The notes beneath the pieces were generated by a model, which had not been told where the DNA came from, did no database searches, and worked only from the letters and a program-made list of their open reading frames with translations. The translations under genes were made by a program, and so were the position numbers. Shown here piece by piece: positions 37,847 to 54,785 of a DNA stretch of 64,000 nt; position 1 is the first letter of the stretch; each line of letters starts with the position of its first letter. This stretch comes from Urechis unicinctus (taxonomy: Eukaryota; Annelida; Polychaeta; Xenopneusta; Urechidae), in contig CM067356.1 of NCBI GenBank assembly GCA_034190875.2, forward strand, positions 51,886,263-51,950,262, written 5' to 3'.

Positions 37847-39254
37847 ATGATTCCTTGGAAACGAACACAGAAGCAATGATAAAATCACACACGAGATATT
37901 GATCATATGATATTTACCTGGCATATTTTGCGATGCCAGTTTCAAATGTACTTTTAAACAATGATCAGGTTAACAACTTCTTTACTAAACTAACTGATGG
38001 TATGATTATTATAGTGAATCGAGTATAAGGTATTGATAGTGTGATACATTCCCGCAAACAATCAAGATATATCATATCTTAAGTTTCAGTGGGTGCCGGT
38101 GATGACGTCAGGGGCTGTAAACACCGTGAAAACTGCCACAATCCCCAAGAATCCCGCGACAAGACGATCACCAATGTTTATCAGCTATCATCCAGACTTT
38201 AATTGAAAGTTAGAAAGCTCTCAAAGGGTGTGCAATATCGTAAGCTTGGACAATTGCCTCTTGCTCACCATTGAAAAATAATGTTATAAATAGACACAAG
38301 ACTTGCACTGTAGCATGTATACATCATCATCGTCGTCTTCATGACTTGACCTTGAAAATGTGAAGTTAGAAGACAAGGAAATTTCCCCATGGTGCTTGAT
38401 ATGAACAGGAGGTGCCGGTTAAGTGGGGGCAACTGCTTCGATTCAGAGGTATGTCAACAAATATATCGATATTTTGTTCATTAAGTATGATTTGTCAAGT
38501 AGGGACGAGCTGTTCAGTAGGAATAGGCTGCTCGGCCGCGAGAAGGATAGCTGTTTCGGACCATGCGTTTGTGTTTCTGATATGCACCATTCATGAACAC
38601 ATAAGCGCCTTATTTGAAGCGAACCCTCAACAGATGCCCAAACTCAAATCCCTCCACCCTGCCACCCCGGGGATCGCACCTCTAACCGCAACGCATATTT
38701 CACGGGGTTTTCAAAGCCAGCCTACCGTGCACCAAAGGACCCCCAGCAGTGGTTAACGTCTCGACCAATCAGGAGTCCCCATTGTCGCGAACCGATGAGT
38801 GGTAACCGGAAGCCGTCTGGTTACGAGTGGGTTGGAATTAGCCGTGCCGGGAGGTAGTAGCGAGCAATTGAGCCGACACCCTGGGGTTTTGTACCGTACA
38901 ACGGTGTCGGATACGGGTGAAATTACAGAGCTACTCGCTACGCTGGTGATGGAGTACTCGGAGATCGATTTGACTTCGCGCCCCAAGCCATAATGTCATG
39001 CCTCAAACGCCTAGTGCCAAATAAACTGAGAAGTAAAGCGACGATAACAATACAAAAGGCGAGGCAAAAAGGAGAAGGAAAAGAAAGCAGCTTGACTTGG
39101 CGCCTGTGTCGTGCGCACTAAGATGCAAGGCCCATGGTAGGTCCACGACGTGACAATAGCTATTGCACCTAAACGTGGGGCGCATCTCATTCCAGTAGTC
39201 TCCTGTGTTTGATGAGGGTGGGGTGTCACGAGTCGGCAGTGGGTGAATGAGTAT
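37847..39254. other. No gene seen
   Basis: An open stretch at 38799-38993 (+) has no recognisable homology. Non-coding by inspection. Confidence 0.3.
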
Positions 39255-39395
39255 GCGCGCGCGCGTGTGTGTGTGTGTGTGTGTGTGTGTGTCTGTGTCT
39301 GTGCCTGTGTGACCGCGTGTCTATGTGTGTGTGTGTGCCTGTGTGACTGCGTGCCTGTGTGTATCTGTGTGTGTGTGTGTGTGTGTGTGTGTTAG

Positions 39396-39426
<31 letters not shown>

Positions 39427-39475
39427 CAGAGAGAGAGAAAGAGAGAGAGAGAGAAAGAGAGAGTGAGAGTAGTGT
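39255..39475. repeat. (GT)n followed by (GA)n compound microsatellite
   Basis: GT-rich to 39392, then GA/GACA-rich to about 39465; the + strand is purine/pyrimidine alternating in the left part and all purine in most of the right part. Confidence 0.95.
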
Positions 39476-41337
39476 TTGTAGGTAGCGGGGAGAGTGGGGG
39501 AGGAGGGTTGTCGGGAGGGATCTGCCATCTGCTGCGGAGAATGAAGAGCGAAGTATCACGCAGTATCATACGGTCGGCCATTAAGACCTCACTACACACT
39601 GCATATAATGATCATATTTCTCAAATGTCCAACAAATCAAACGAAACAAAGTCGTTGAAAAAAGCACTATTTTTTTCTTTATTTTTTAGCTAAATCATGC
39701 GTTTTTCAAAAATATGAAAAGGCTACAGTGAAAGACCAAGTGTGGCGGGTAGACATTCGTCGGGTAATTTGTGACCCACTCATTTAGAAACTTGAATGAA
39801 AATCGAATCGATTCTAAAAGAAGCCCGTTAACATGTGGTAATGGAGCCGTCTGTACTTGTATAAACTTTCTGTAAGACACAGCGTTCTGTGAGGGGCTTA
39901 CTTCCATACTGTCATTTTCCTTATAGACGGTAACCTTCGTGTTCACAAGCTGCGCTCCATTGATTCGACACTATGTTGGTTCTCGGTGCTCGCTCCTCGC
40001 CTCATTCAATCATCTGCATTGATTTAATTGTAAGTTTCTCACAGAACGCACCAAGCCGTGATATCTAAGGTTCGTGTCAATTAAAATGTCACAAGAAAAG
40101 ACTGGAGCCATTAACGGCCCTTGCTTTATCTGGGCGAGGACTCGCTTCACACACCAACAGCCACATTAACGACCCCACACACGGCCCCGTGCGGCCCGCC
40201 AAGGTTATCTGACTCTGGATAAAGTCACCAACTGACAAAGTCCCCAGTAACTCCCCAGTCTCAACGAGGACATCCGCTCTCTATCTATCTATCTCACTGC
40301 TCTTTAATTTTGTCAGTCTGGCTAGTTTTTTTCAGTTTGTGTTGGTGCCCCTTTACGACAAACACTGATCAGTTCCCGGAGGGTCTGCCAACCACCTCAT
40401 AATAACTGATCTGTGCAGTTTGTTCCTGCCGCTTGCAAGCAAGGATAAATAGCACGTAGCTGTGCTTTGGGAATTAAGCATATGGCTGGGTCTGATCAGG
40501 GGAAGGGGAAAGGGCTGTAGGTGTTTATCGCATTCCCCAGGGTGTCGTTAGAGGAGTGTATTTTCCTATAAGGCAAGACGTCTGTTTTATAGGCTTGGTG
40601 TGAATCGTGACCACAAGCAGGGATTAATTGAATCCTCGTGCAGCAGCGATGAATGTGCGGTGTACCACATGGCTAACTGACCGTGATTTCAAGTGTGGGG
40701 CTTCATGATCAACAGACAACGCTCGGTGTGCAAGTGGGTTATTGTTTGAGGATGAAAGCGAGCGAGTGGTTTGAAAAGGCTGCTCCTCGTGGAGTGGGGT
40801 AAGCCTGGAATAGTCCGTAGCCAAGGAGAATAAGACATTCTAGGCCCATCTAAAATATGCTATTCATGCGTGGTCACCATATTAGCGAAGGTAGTTTCTA
40901 CCAGTCCAAAGTAATATTTTAAAGACCAGCTCGATGTGTTCGTTTCGAAGAAAATTAATTTAAGTGATTTTTTAACCCAGCTGTTGCGCATTACATTATG
41001 TGGATATAGTATGTAATTCTTGCAAACCATTAACAGGGCACCCGCGGATCACGCGATCATTTTAATCTTGACATGCGCTGTCATACGCTATTGGATGGCC
41101 ATCCATGTCAATCTTTGCCAATGGAAGGAAGTGTCGGTGAATAATGAGTTCTGATTGAGAGTAGATATGAAGAGAACCATTTGCCGATCTGACCCATCTG
41201 CAGATGGGTCTGACCTGTTTACAAATCCTCAGATGGGCGACCCATCTGCGGATCACTTGACGGAATGAAATTGCGGATCAGTGTTGCATCGTAATTATAC
41301 TTATGTATTTTAAGTTATTCCTTCTTTATTATTATTG
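39476..41337. other. No gene seen
   Basis: Non-coding by inspection. A short direct repeat with GACCCATCTGC lies near 41190-41250. Confidence 0.3.
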
Positions 41338-43724
41338 ATGGAGGATGAGTATTGATGGAAAGTAAGTGTTGATGAAGGATGAGAATTGATAGAGAGTTAG
41401 AGGATGAGAATTGATGGAGAGTTAGTGTTGATGGAGGATGAGTATTGATGGGAAGTTAGTGTTGATGGAGGATGAGTATTGATAGAGAGTAAGTGTTGAT
41501 GAAGGATGAGAATTGACTGAGAGTTAGTGTTGATGGAGGATGAGTATTGATGCAGAGTTAGTGTTGATGGAGGATGAATATTTACGGAGAGTTAGTGTTG
41601 ATGGAGGATGAGTATTGATAGATGGATGATGGAGAGTTAGTGTTGATGGAGGATGAGTATTGACGGAGAGTTAGTGTTGATGGAGGATAAGAATTAATGG
41701 AGAGTTAGTGGTGATGGAGGATGATTATTGATGGAGAGTTAGTGTTGATGAAGGATGAGAATTGACCGAGAGTTAGTGTAGATGGATGATAGGGAGTTAG
41801 TGTTGATGGATGATGAGTATTGATGGAGAGTTAGTGTTGATGAAGGATGAGAATTAATGGAGAGTTAGTGTTGATGGAGGATGAGTATTGATAGAGAGTT
41901 AGTGATGATGGAGGATGAGTATTGATGGAGAGTTAGTGATGATGGAGGATGAGTATTGATAGAGCGCGTCCGTGTTGATGGAGGCTGCGCCTTGATAGAG
42001 CGTTAGTGTTGATGGAGGGTGAGTATTGACGGAGAGTTAGTGTTGATGGAGGATGAATATTGATGGAGAGTTAGTGTTGATGGAGGATGAGTATTGATGG
42101 GAAGTTAGTGTTGATGGAGGATGAGTATTGATAGAGAGTTAGTGTTAATGGAGGGTGAGTATTGATGGAGAGTTAGTGTAGATGGATGATAGAGAGTTAG
42201 TGTTGATGGAGGATGGTAATTGATATAGAGTAAGTGTTGATGGAGGAGGATAATTGATGCAGAGTAAGTGCTGATGGAGGATGAGTATTGATAGATGAAT
42301 GATGGAGAGTTAGTGTTGATGGAGGATGAGTATTGACGGAGAGTTAGTGTTGATGGAGGATAATAATTAATGGAGAGTTAGTGGTGATGGCGGATGAGAA
42401 TTGATAGAGAGTTAGTGTAGATGGATAATAGGGAGTTAGTGTTGATGGATGATGAGTATTAATGTAGAGTAAGTGTTGATGGAGGATGAGTATTGATGGA
42501 GCGTGTGATGGAGGTCTTGAGTTAGTGCTGGGAGGCTGATGTAGTGGTTGTGTGATGATGGAGGATGAGTATTGATGGAGTTAGTCCGTGTTGATGGAGG
42601 ATGAGTATTGATAGAGTGTTGAGGTGATGAGAGGATGAGAATTGATTGAGGAGAGATGGTTGGAGGGAGGAGATGAATGATGGAGAGTTAGTGTTGATGG
42701 AGGATGAGTATTGATGGAGAGTTAGTGTTGATGGAGGATGAGTATTGATGGAGAGTAAGTGTTGATGGAGGATGAGAATTGATAGAGAGTTAGTGTAGAT
42801 GGAGGATGATAATGGGAGTTAGTGTTGATGGATGATTGATGGATAGAGTTAGTGTTGATGGAGGATGAGTATTGATGGAGAGTTAGTGTTGATGGAGGAT
42901 GAGAATTGATGGAGAGTTAGTGTTGATGGAGGATGAGTATTTGATATAGAGTAAGCGTTGATGGAGGATGAGAATTGACGGAGAGTTAGTGTTGATGGAG
43001 GATGAGAATTGATAGAGAGTTGATGAGGATGAGAATTGATGGAGAGTTAGTGTTGATGGAGGATGAGTATTGATGGAGAGTTAGTGTTGACGGATTGATA
43101 GAGAGTTAGTGTTGATGGAGAATGAGTATTGACGGAGAGTTAGTGTAGATGGATGATAAAGAGTTAGTGTTGATGGAGCATGATTATTGATGGAGTGTTA
43201 GTGTATGTTGATGGAGGATGAGTATTGATGGAGAGTTAGTGTTGATGAACATGATAATTGATATAGAGTAAGTGTTGATGGAGGAGGATAATTGATGCAG
43301 AGTGAGTGCTGATGGAGGATGAGCATTGATAGATGGATGATAGAGAGTTAGTGTTGATGGAGGATGAGTATTGACGGAGAGTTAGTGTAGATGGAGAATG
43401 AGAATTGATGGAGAGTTAGTGTTGATGGAGGATGAGTATTGATAGAGAGTTAGTGTTGATGGAGGATGAGTATTGATAGAGAGTTAGTGTTGATGGAGGA
43501 TGAGTATTGATGGAGAGTTAGTGTAGATGGAGGATGAGTATTGATAGAGAGTAAGTGTTGATGGAGGATGAGTATTGATAGAGAGTTAGTGTTGATGGAG
43601 GATGAGTATTGATGAAGAGTAAGTGTTGATGGAGGATGAGTATTAACCGAGAGTTAGTGTTGATGGAGGATGAGTATTGGTGGAGAGTTAGTGTTGATGG
43701 AGGATGAGTATTGATGGAGAAATA
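41338..43724. repeat. Satellite array, 34-bp unit (direct orientation)
   Basis: About 65-70 copies of a 34-base unit made of two related 17-base halves: GTTGATGGAGGATGAGT and ATTGATGGAGAGTTAGT. Local rearrangements at 42500-42680 and 43000-43200 break the phase. Confidence 0.95.
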
Positions 43725-44516
43725 GTGCAGTGATAAATTGGTGGAGTGTTAGTATTGGTGGAGAGTGAGCATTGATGGACAGTGAGTATTGATAAACAGC
43801 GCTTATTGATAAATAGTGAGTAATGATGGAGAATGAGTATTGATGGAGAGCCTGTATTGATGGAGAGTGAGCATTGATAAATAGTGAGTATTGATGGAGA
43901 GTGAGTATTGATGGAGAGTGAATATTGATGGAGAGTGAGTATTGATGGAGAGTGAGTACTGGCGGAGAGCCTGTATTGATGGAGAGTGAGTATTGATAAC
44001 TAGTGAGTATTGATAGAGAGTGAGTATTGATAGAGAGTGAGTATTGATAGAGAGTGAGTATTGATGGAGAGTGAGTATTGATGGATAGTGAGTATTGATG
44101 GAGAGTGAGTATTGATGGATAGTGAGTATTGATTGAGAGTGAGTATTGATGGATAGTGAGTATTGCTAGAGAGTGAGTATTGATGGAGAGTGAGTATTGA
44201 CATAGAATGTGCAGTGGTAGAGAGTGAGTGTTGATGGAGTCTTGGTGTTGATGAAGAGTGAGTATTGGTTGAGTGTTATTTTCGATGGAGAGTGAGAATC
44301 AATGGAGTGTTAGTATTCATGGAGAGTTAGTGTTGATAGAGCACAAGTGTTGATAAAGAGTGATTATTGATAAAGAGCGACTATTGATAAGGAGTGAGTA
44401 TTGATGGAGAGTGATTATTAATGGAGAGTGAGAATTGATAAATAGTGATTAATTATAGTGAGTGAGTATTGATGAAGAGTGAGTATTGATAAATTGTGAG
44501 CTGATGGAGAGTGAGT
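43725..44516. repeat. Satellite array, 17-bp unit, left arm of an inverted duplication
   Basis: Unit ATTGATGGAGAGTGAGT, about 45 copies with substitutions. Begins at GTGCAGTGATAAATTGG (43726), a marker that reappears inverted at the far end of the right arm. Confidence 0.95.
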
Positions 44517-45392
44517 TCTCACTCTCTATCAATACTCACTCTTAATCAATACTCACTATTTATCAATTCTCACTCTCCATCAATTATCACTCTCCTTCAA
44601 CTCACACTTTATCTATATTCATTCTTTATCAATACTCACTCTCCATTAATACTCACTCTCCATCAATACTAAATCTTTATCAATACTCACTATTTATCAA
44701 TACCCACTCTCCATCAATACTCACTGTTTATCATTGCTCACTATTCATCAATACTCATTCTCCATCAATACTCACTGTTTATCAATACGCACTGTTTATC
44801 AATACTCACTGTTTATCAATACTCACTCTTCATCAATACTCACTATTTATCAATTCTCACTCTCAATCAATACTCACTCTCCATCAATATTCACTCTCCA
44901 TCAATACTCTCTCTCCATCAATATTCACTCTCCATCAATACTCACTCTCCATCAATATTCACTCTCCATCAATACTCACTCTCCATCAATTCTCACTCTC
45001 CATCAATAATCACTCTCCTTCAATTCATACTTTATCTATATTCATTCTTTATCAATACTCACTATCCATCAATACTCACTCCCCATCAATAATCACTCTC
45101 CTTCAATTCATACTTTATCTATATTCACTCTTTATCAATACTCACTCTTTATCAATACTCTCTCTCCATCAATACTATCTCTCCATCAATACTCACTCTC
45201 CATCAATACTCACTCTCCATCAATATTCAATCTCCATCAATACCCACCCTTCATCAATACTCACTGTTTATCAATACGCACTATTTATCAATGCTCACTC
45301 TCCACCAATACTAACACACCACCAATTTATCACTGCACATTCTTTGTCAATGTTCACTCTCAATCAAAACTCACTCGCCATCAATACTTAAG
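44517..45392. repeat. Satellite array, 17-bp unit, inverted right arm
   Basis: Unit ACTCACTCTCCATCAAT, the reverse complement of the left arm. The junction near 44516/44517 is a palindrome: GAGAGTGAG, TT, CTCACTCTC. The marker reads CCAATTTATCACTGCAC near 45318-45334. Confidence 0.95.
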
Positions 45393-45576
45393 TGGATATT
45401 AATTACGAGTTCTAGGCTGTGGATTTAATTTAATGCTCGAGTCATTATTTTGTTGTGCCATGTTTTAAAACTATCGAAGATATGTTGGTTTAAGTGAAAT
45501 TATCCCGATTTATGAAAACAATTCAGCCATAATTAATTGCACACTTTTGAACATTTGAATGCTTAATTGAGACTAG

Positions 45577-45791
45577 TGCATTCCCCGGCAAAGTCTGCTG
45601 GGATTTGTCAGGAGCATTTCGAAGAGAAGTACATCATCATCCATCTAAGATACCTCATCGCTCCTCCTCTATTCCCGAAAACACCATACAGTCTCACTGA
45701 CGATGCACTACCAACCATTGTCCAGCACCACCCTCGTCCTCTCTTATGGTGCGGCACTGTCAACAGAATCAACAATCGCAAGCGAAATGAG
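45577..45791 (+). CDS. THAP-like zinc-finger exon (C-terminal half of the domain)
   Basis: An exon between an AG at 45575-45576 and a strong donor (GAG then GTAAGT at 45792). It reads SPAKSAGICQEHFEEKYI, holding the final Cys-x2-His pair of the C2CH zinc site, followed about 28 residues later by DDALPTIV, which matches the AVPTIF box that closes THAP domains. THAP domains bind DNA and occur both in regulators and in transposases. The first half of the domain and later exons were not found, so this may be an orphan exon of a host gene or a THAP transposon relic. The weak THAP-like exon at 9407 is 36 kb away and need not be related. Confidence 0.55.
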
Positions 45792-47184
45792 GTAAGTCAA
45801 CGACATTCAGATTCTGGCGTCATTTGGTGTACCAGATGCCATGTATTCGATGTTGTGTTTTACTATATCCTTTCTTGATAACCCCGGTTGAGTTTTTTCC
45901 CTCCCAACGGCAATGCGTACACAAAAGCTTATTAAGTTCAACCTGGGTCCTAAGATTAAATGTAATGCGCTGCCAGGTCACCGGGTGCTCTGATTTCAGA
46001 TTTAAGTTAGCAATATCTTCTAATAGATGAGAGCACCGCCATTAATAGAGATGTTGTCATGCATCAAAATAGAAGTAAATACATTTTGTCACAATGAACT
46101 TGTTAAGGAATAAACTTGCCTGTTTTTTACTGCATAATTTAATATTCGAATCTATATTAGTTTTTTCAAAAACCATCCAAGCGGTTCTTGCTCATCAACA
46201 TCAGATGAAAGAGGATACATTCCCCGATGAGACTGGTGTTGATTAACAAGAAGTTCCTGCTACATGTACACTGTCATTGACTTGGTAAGAATGTTCAGGA
46301 ACAAACTCAATCTCTTATTTTGTGTTGGCAATGATTAAACGCTCATCAGATCTGTCTGGCGCTTTTTTTAATACAAGTGGCACTGGGCAACGCTCAGGCT
46401 AAGCACAGGCTACGTAGCGTGCTGTGATTGGTTGTCGGATATCACGACATAGGACAAGCCAATATGGCCGTCGATGACGATCGGGGCAGTTTTTTCGAAG
46501 AGAAAGTGCTTCATATGTCGGTCTGCTTCATTGAATTGCAACAATTTGGCCGGACGGTATGCTTCCAAGACCACGGTATTTCAAATAAATGAACTTGTTC
46601 TTTGAAAGCTTGGTCTGTCAGTGGTCCCAGTCTGGTTTCGAGTCAGGCGCTCTGAGCAAAAAGACTTCTTTGATTTGCCTGAAGGAAACACAAAACAGCC
46701 GATGTTTTTTTCTACCTCTTTCAAGTCTTCCGCTTTCTGTGGTCTATGTAACTGACTTTATACCTATGACTACAAGAAGCTGATTGTGGCATAATTTTGA
46801 GCTAATTTGTTAATCACTGGTATGATCAAATTAATCTCTTATTGTATACATTATATAGATTATATACTAGTTTAGTTTCCAATGGATATATTATGCACTT
46901 ACGGGGCTCACGATGCCAAAGAAAAAAACTTGTTGCAATGCTATTCAAATGTCTACTCAAAAAATTATATTTGTCATGTCATTATTTGTATGCCTACATG
47001 CCATCAATAACTGTCAATGATGGTCTAATCCAGGAATTACTGTTTAAATTTATATAATTATTACAAATTGTGGTGCATGAAAAGATTCATAGTATATAGT
47101 TGATTGGTTTGTAGGTCCAAAAAACTCTCTATACTGACCAGATGATTCATAATTGTGATTGATTCATTCAAGTTGAACAAATGC
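45792..47184. other. Downstream of the THAP-like exon, no further exon seen
   Basis: If the THAP exon is real this is its intron. No supported coding sequence. Confidence 0.3.
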
Positions 47185-47330
47185 GGTTCCTGTGGCGTCG
47201 TGGTAAACTGCGTTGCCTTTCGTCACTCAGGTTGTGGGTTCGATACCAAGGTGTGAGAACCTGACTGGCTCCACGTGACTCGGATGATCACGTTAAATGG
47301 CAGCTCAATAGTACCGAGCTGGACCTTTGT
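47185..47330 (+). mobile_element. tRNA-derived SINE-like element
   Basis: The first 77 bases (47185-47261) look like a decayed tRNA: GGTTC at the 5' end pairs with GAACC at 47257-47261, and a B-box-like GGTTCGATACC lies at 47237-47247. The A-box region is GTGGCGTCGTGGTAAACTG. It runs on into non-tRNA sequence (TGATCACGTTAAATGG near 47285), as in SINEs. The T-stem is mispaired, so it is not a working tRNA. Right end is uncertain. Confidence 0.55.
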
Positions 47331-49077
47331 CCCAGGAGCGTGGGTTTCGCAGCCCGGTCGAATAATCGGCATAATTTCACGTCATGTACAAGAACATCAC
47401 GCTGAGTCGCCGCCCATCCGTTTCGAAATCTGACCCATCCTTTACAACCTCCATCATTCGCCTTTTTTCGTTTTTCCGAACCAAGTTTCAAGGCAAAAGT
47501 TGTCCACTTTCAAACCGCAACGTAATGCATAAAAATAGTCTGTACCAAGGCAAATTCTTGCCGCACGTAAAAACAGTTAATCGACAACGCGACCGTTGTG
47601 ACGTCACACCACCAAAATGGCGAAGACTATGAAATCAGCCCCGGACCAAGCGTTCGGAAAAAACCATACTAACTGTAGTAAAACCTGGATATATTCAATA
47701 AACTAGTGAAGTCCATGATATGATAGCCTCGTTCAGGTGGCTGAAGTGCCACTTTAATATGACATCAATATGATGATAATAAGAGCACAAATTATAACAA
47801 TATATATAACATCATAGCATCTGTCATAACAGCAGAGTAAGTGGTGACACGCTTACCTCTACCACAGTATACTAGAAAAAATTACATAAGGTTTTACAAA
47901 TATTTGCTATCATTGGGTATATATGTCATCTTAGCTTTTTATTGCGGTAAATATTGCTGTGTAAGCGTGATGGCATAGTTTTTGTTGCATATGAATTGCC
48001 AAAGTAATAACGGCAATGAATTGGGTGTAACATCTGCGTGATTGTTTGAGTTACATTGTTTGTCGGTAACGATGTACACGACGATGTACAATGCGCTGCT
48101 TGAAAGGCACTATGGGTAAATGACAAGTATTTCACTTTATGACATACCAACTTGGATTGGTTAGAAATCATTTCGATAAACGACAGAAAAAATAAAAGGT
48201 GTGAGATCAGATAGCATCTGCGACCCAGGAAATGAAACCAACAAGGTATTGAGTAATGAATGATGAAGGGGTGAGGTTACTAGAAGGCGTCCGTGGTCGT
48301 ACGCTACATATGCATTTTTCGTTACTGCATTGCATGCAAGCGACCAATATCGCGCGTATTGTAACAAGCATCGCATGTATGGCAATAGTTGACGCAACAA
48401 GCGATATAACGCAATGTCTTTATTTGCTTGTGGTAGTGCGCATGCGTGGTGAGCGATGAGGGCGGGATTTGAAGCTCGCGGGTCCGGTCTGGCTCCGGGT
48501 ACCGAGCATTCATGCGTCCCAGCGCACCTGTCCAAACCTCTGATCTATCATAGGTGCTACAATGTACAGGTGATATACAGATGGACGGGACAAGAAAATC
48601 TAGCTGATTGGATTCGCAGGTGTCATAGAGAGAGAGAGGGATTCATGGAGTGAATGTTGTAGGGATTATCGGTGAAATATAGTCGGCCAAAGGGCGAGTC
48701 TCAGTTAGTGAAAAGCAGCTCTGATGCCACATGGGCCATTGAGGTTGGGCTACTTCATTCACTCGGTGAGAGATAGGGGTTGTCGCAGGGTAAAAGGTCC
48801 GGCAAAACTCACTCATTGTCTGTCTCTAATCCAGTGAATTAGACCGACATGTTGATGTCAAATGGTACTGAGCATGACATCCGGGCATGACAACCGGGCA
48901 TGTTTAGGTGACTGAGATCGTCCAGACGCGCGGATTAGTGGCAGAATCTGATCACAGTTAGTGGTATTTCAGTATTAGTGTCACATTGTAGGATGTTACT
49001 CCCCCTTACGCGTATTACAACAGAAGTGATTTATGAACGTGATCGAAGGCGACCTTAATTCAATTGATTACGTCATA
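47331..49077. other. No gene seen
   Basis: A CRE-type TGACGTCA (47600) just before AAAATGGCG is described under findings. Otherwise non-coding by inspection. Confidence 0.3.
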
Positions 49078-52962
<3,885 letters not shown>

Positions 52963-53430
52963 ATAATCCCAGATAACACAACGCCAGCGGCCCGCTGGTG
53001 GCTACCCTTGGCAGTTCCAAGTTGACGGTCCACTGGCGGCCCAACGGTGGCTCGTTGTCGGCTCTAGCCGATGACCAGCCACTGTTGGGCCGCCGGCAGT
53101 TCCCAGTTGACGGTCCACCGGCGGCCAAACGGTGGCTCGTCTTCGGCTGGATGTCTGCCATCGCGCCATCTAGCAGCATCTTTACAAATTAGTAACGACC
53201 TTAACCTTAGTTCAGTCGCTGAATGTTGGCGGTTATTTTGAAATTCGTAAAAATCGCTCAGTTTTCATCACTTCTGCTGTGTTAGGTGAGTTGCAGGTAC
53301 TTTTATCCATTTTAAATACGTATTAAGATAATACATGGGATATGAAAACATCTAGTATTCATCGCATTTCTTGTATTTGAATGTTTTTTTCATGAAATTT
53401 ACCCGAGTTGGATTTAAGGAGTTAGGGTCA

Positions 53431-53475
53431 ACTCGTACCCATACCAACTCGTACCCAGACCAACTCGTACCCAAG
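53431..53475. repeat. Short tandem repeat CAACTCGTACCC, three copies
   Basis: ACTCGTACCC occurs three times with 15-17 base spacing, inside the TIR element. Confidence 0.8.
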
Positions 53476-53689
53476 TTTTAAGATTAATACCGTTATTCAC
53501 TTATATACAATAACGTTGAGTTTATCCATCATCAATATAAATTTCCATTTTAACAAGGAATGTTGACGCCCTGAATAGCTTAACTACTCTCATTGCCGAC
53601 GCACCATGCATAGCCCCCTAGCTCGCCCGTCACAAGCGACCAGACTCCAGAGCGCGGCGTCCCAAGCGTGGCATACGGTGGTTGCACTT

Positions 53690-53900
53690 GGGTAGGGTAG
53701 CGTCGGGTAGGGAAGAGTAGTGGTGGGCAGCGTTGGGTAGCATCGGGCCGGGTCGGGTAGGGCAGCGAAGGGTCGGTTAGAGTATGGTAGCGTCGGGTAG
53801 GGTAGCGTCGGGTAGCGGTGGGCAGCGTCGGGTCGGGCAGGGTAGGGAAGGGTAGCCTCGGGTTGGGAAGGGCAGCGTAGGGTTTGGGAGGGAGGTAAGA
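53690..53900. repeat. G-rich degenerate repeat (GGGTAGCGTC type)
   Basis: GGGTAG, GGGAAG and GCGTCG words alternate for about 200 bases with many runs of three G on the + strand. Confidence 0.85.
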
Positions 53901-53914
53901 GGGGAGCGGAGGTG

Positions 53915-54027
<113 letters not shown>

Positions 54028-54074
54028 TAAAAAAATTATTGTTAATAAAAATCTTCATGTCTACTTGATTTCAG

Positions 54075-54160
54075 AAAAAGAACTGAATGAAGAGCTACAG
54101 ATGACAAGGCTCGCTGCACTTATTGATTATAACGATTTGTCTTCTGAGGAAGAAATTTAG
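54075..54160 (+). CDS. Short terminal exon inside the TIR element (weak)
   Basis: Acceptor TTGATTTCAG ends at 54074; the frame reads [18 protein letters not shown] and then an acidic end DLSSEEEI before TAG. AATAAA follows at 54168-54173, only 8 bases after the stop. The acceptor, stop and poly(A) signal together suggest a real last exon, either a remnant of an element gene or captured host sequence. Family not recognised. Confidence 0.35.
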
Positions 54161-54383
54161 TTTTCTTAATAAACTAATTAAAATATGGTGTTGCTGTTCT
54201 TCTTTGTATATTAGTTTGAGGCATTTTTAAATACTTGATGAGTCATCAGTGGGCCACTATGAGCGGCTGGCCGACGGCTGGTCACGCCACCGGTGGGCCA
54301 TCGGTGGCTGCCACTGGCGGGCCGACGGCGCAGCCGCCGATGGCCCGCCGGTGGCCCACCAGCGTTGTGCTATCTGGGATTAT

Positions 54384-54785
54384 TACACCCTAGCCGTGCA
54401 CGACGTCTTATCGACGTCTTAAATCCAATTTTACACGATAATTACACAAATGTACATATGAAGAATAATTTTTCACATACATAAATGTTTATTAACAAGT
54501 TGAGTTAGTTGACGTGAGAGATTTCGTCAAAGGCGATATAATCCGGCCAGACAAATTTTAAAAAGTTCATGTTTATTTTGAATGACAAGATAGGTTGCTG
54601 CGCGCACGCGCAGACAAGGTTCTTCGCAAGCGAACTTTTGCTTTCCGAATTTTATTATTTAAGTATATGTGTAATTTTTGTCAATGATTATCTTTTGGTA
54701 ATACCTACCTTTGAGGGGGGATATGTATTCAACGATACCGCATTGACAATTAAAAAAAGATAACACTTATGGATTCCCGCAGCCT
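54384..54785. other. No gene seen
   Basis: AT-rich non-coding sequence between two mobile elements. Confidence 0.3.

Noticed and set aside
38799-38993. 64-codon open frame as a gene or retroelement piece
   Set aside because: No recognisable motif, splice context or repeat partner.
48440-48540. tRNA-like B box on the - strand (CTTCAAATCCCG)
   Set aside because: One mismatch in the B box, no acceptor-stem pairing and no A box.
53690-53900. Telomere-like G-rich repeat
   Set aside because: The unit is irregular (GGGTAGCGTC and variants) and is not TTAGGG; it lies inside the TIR element.
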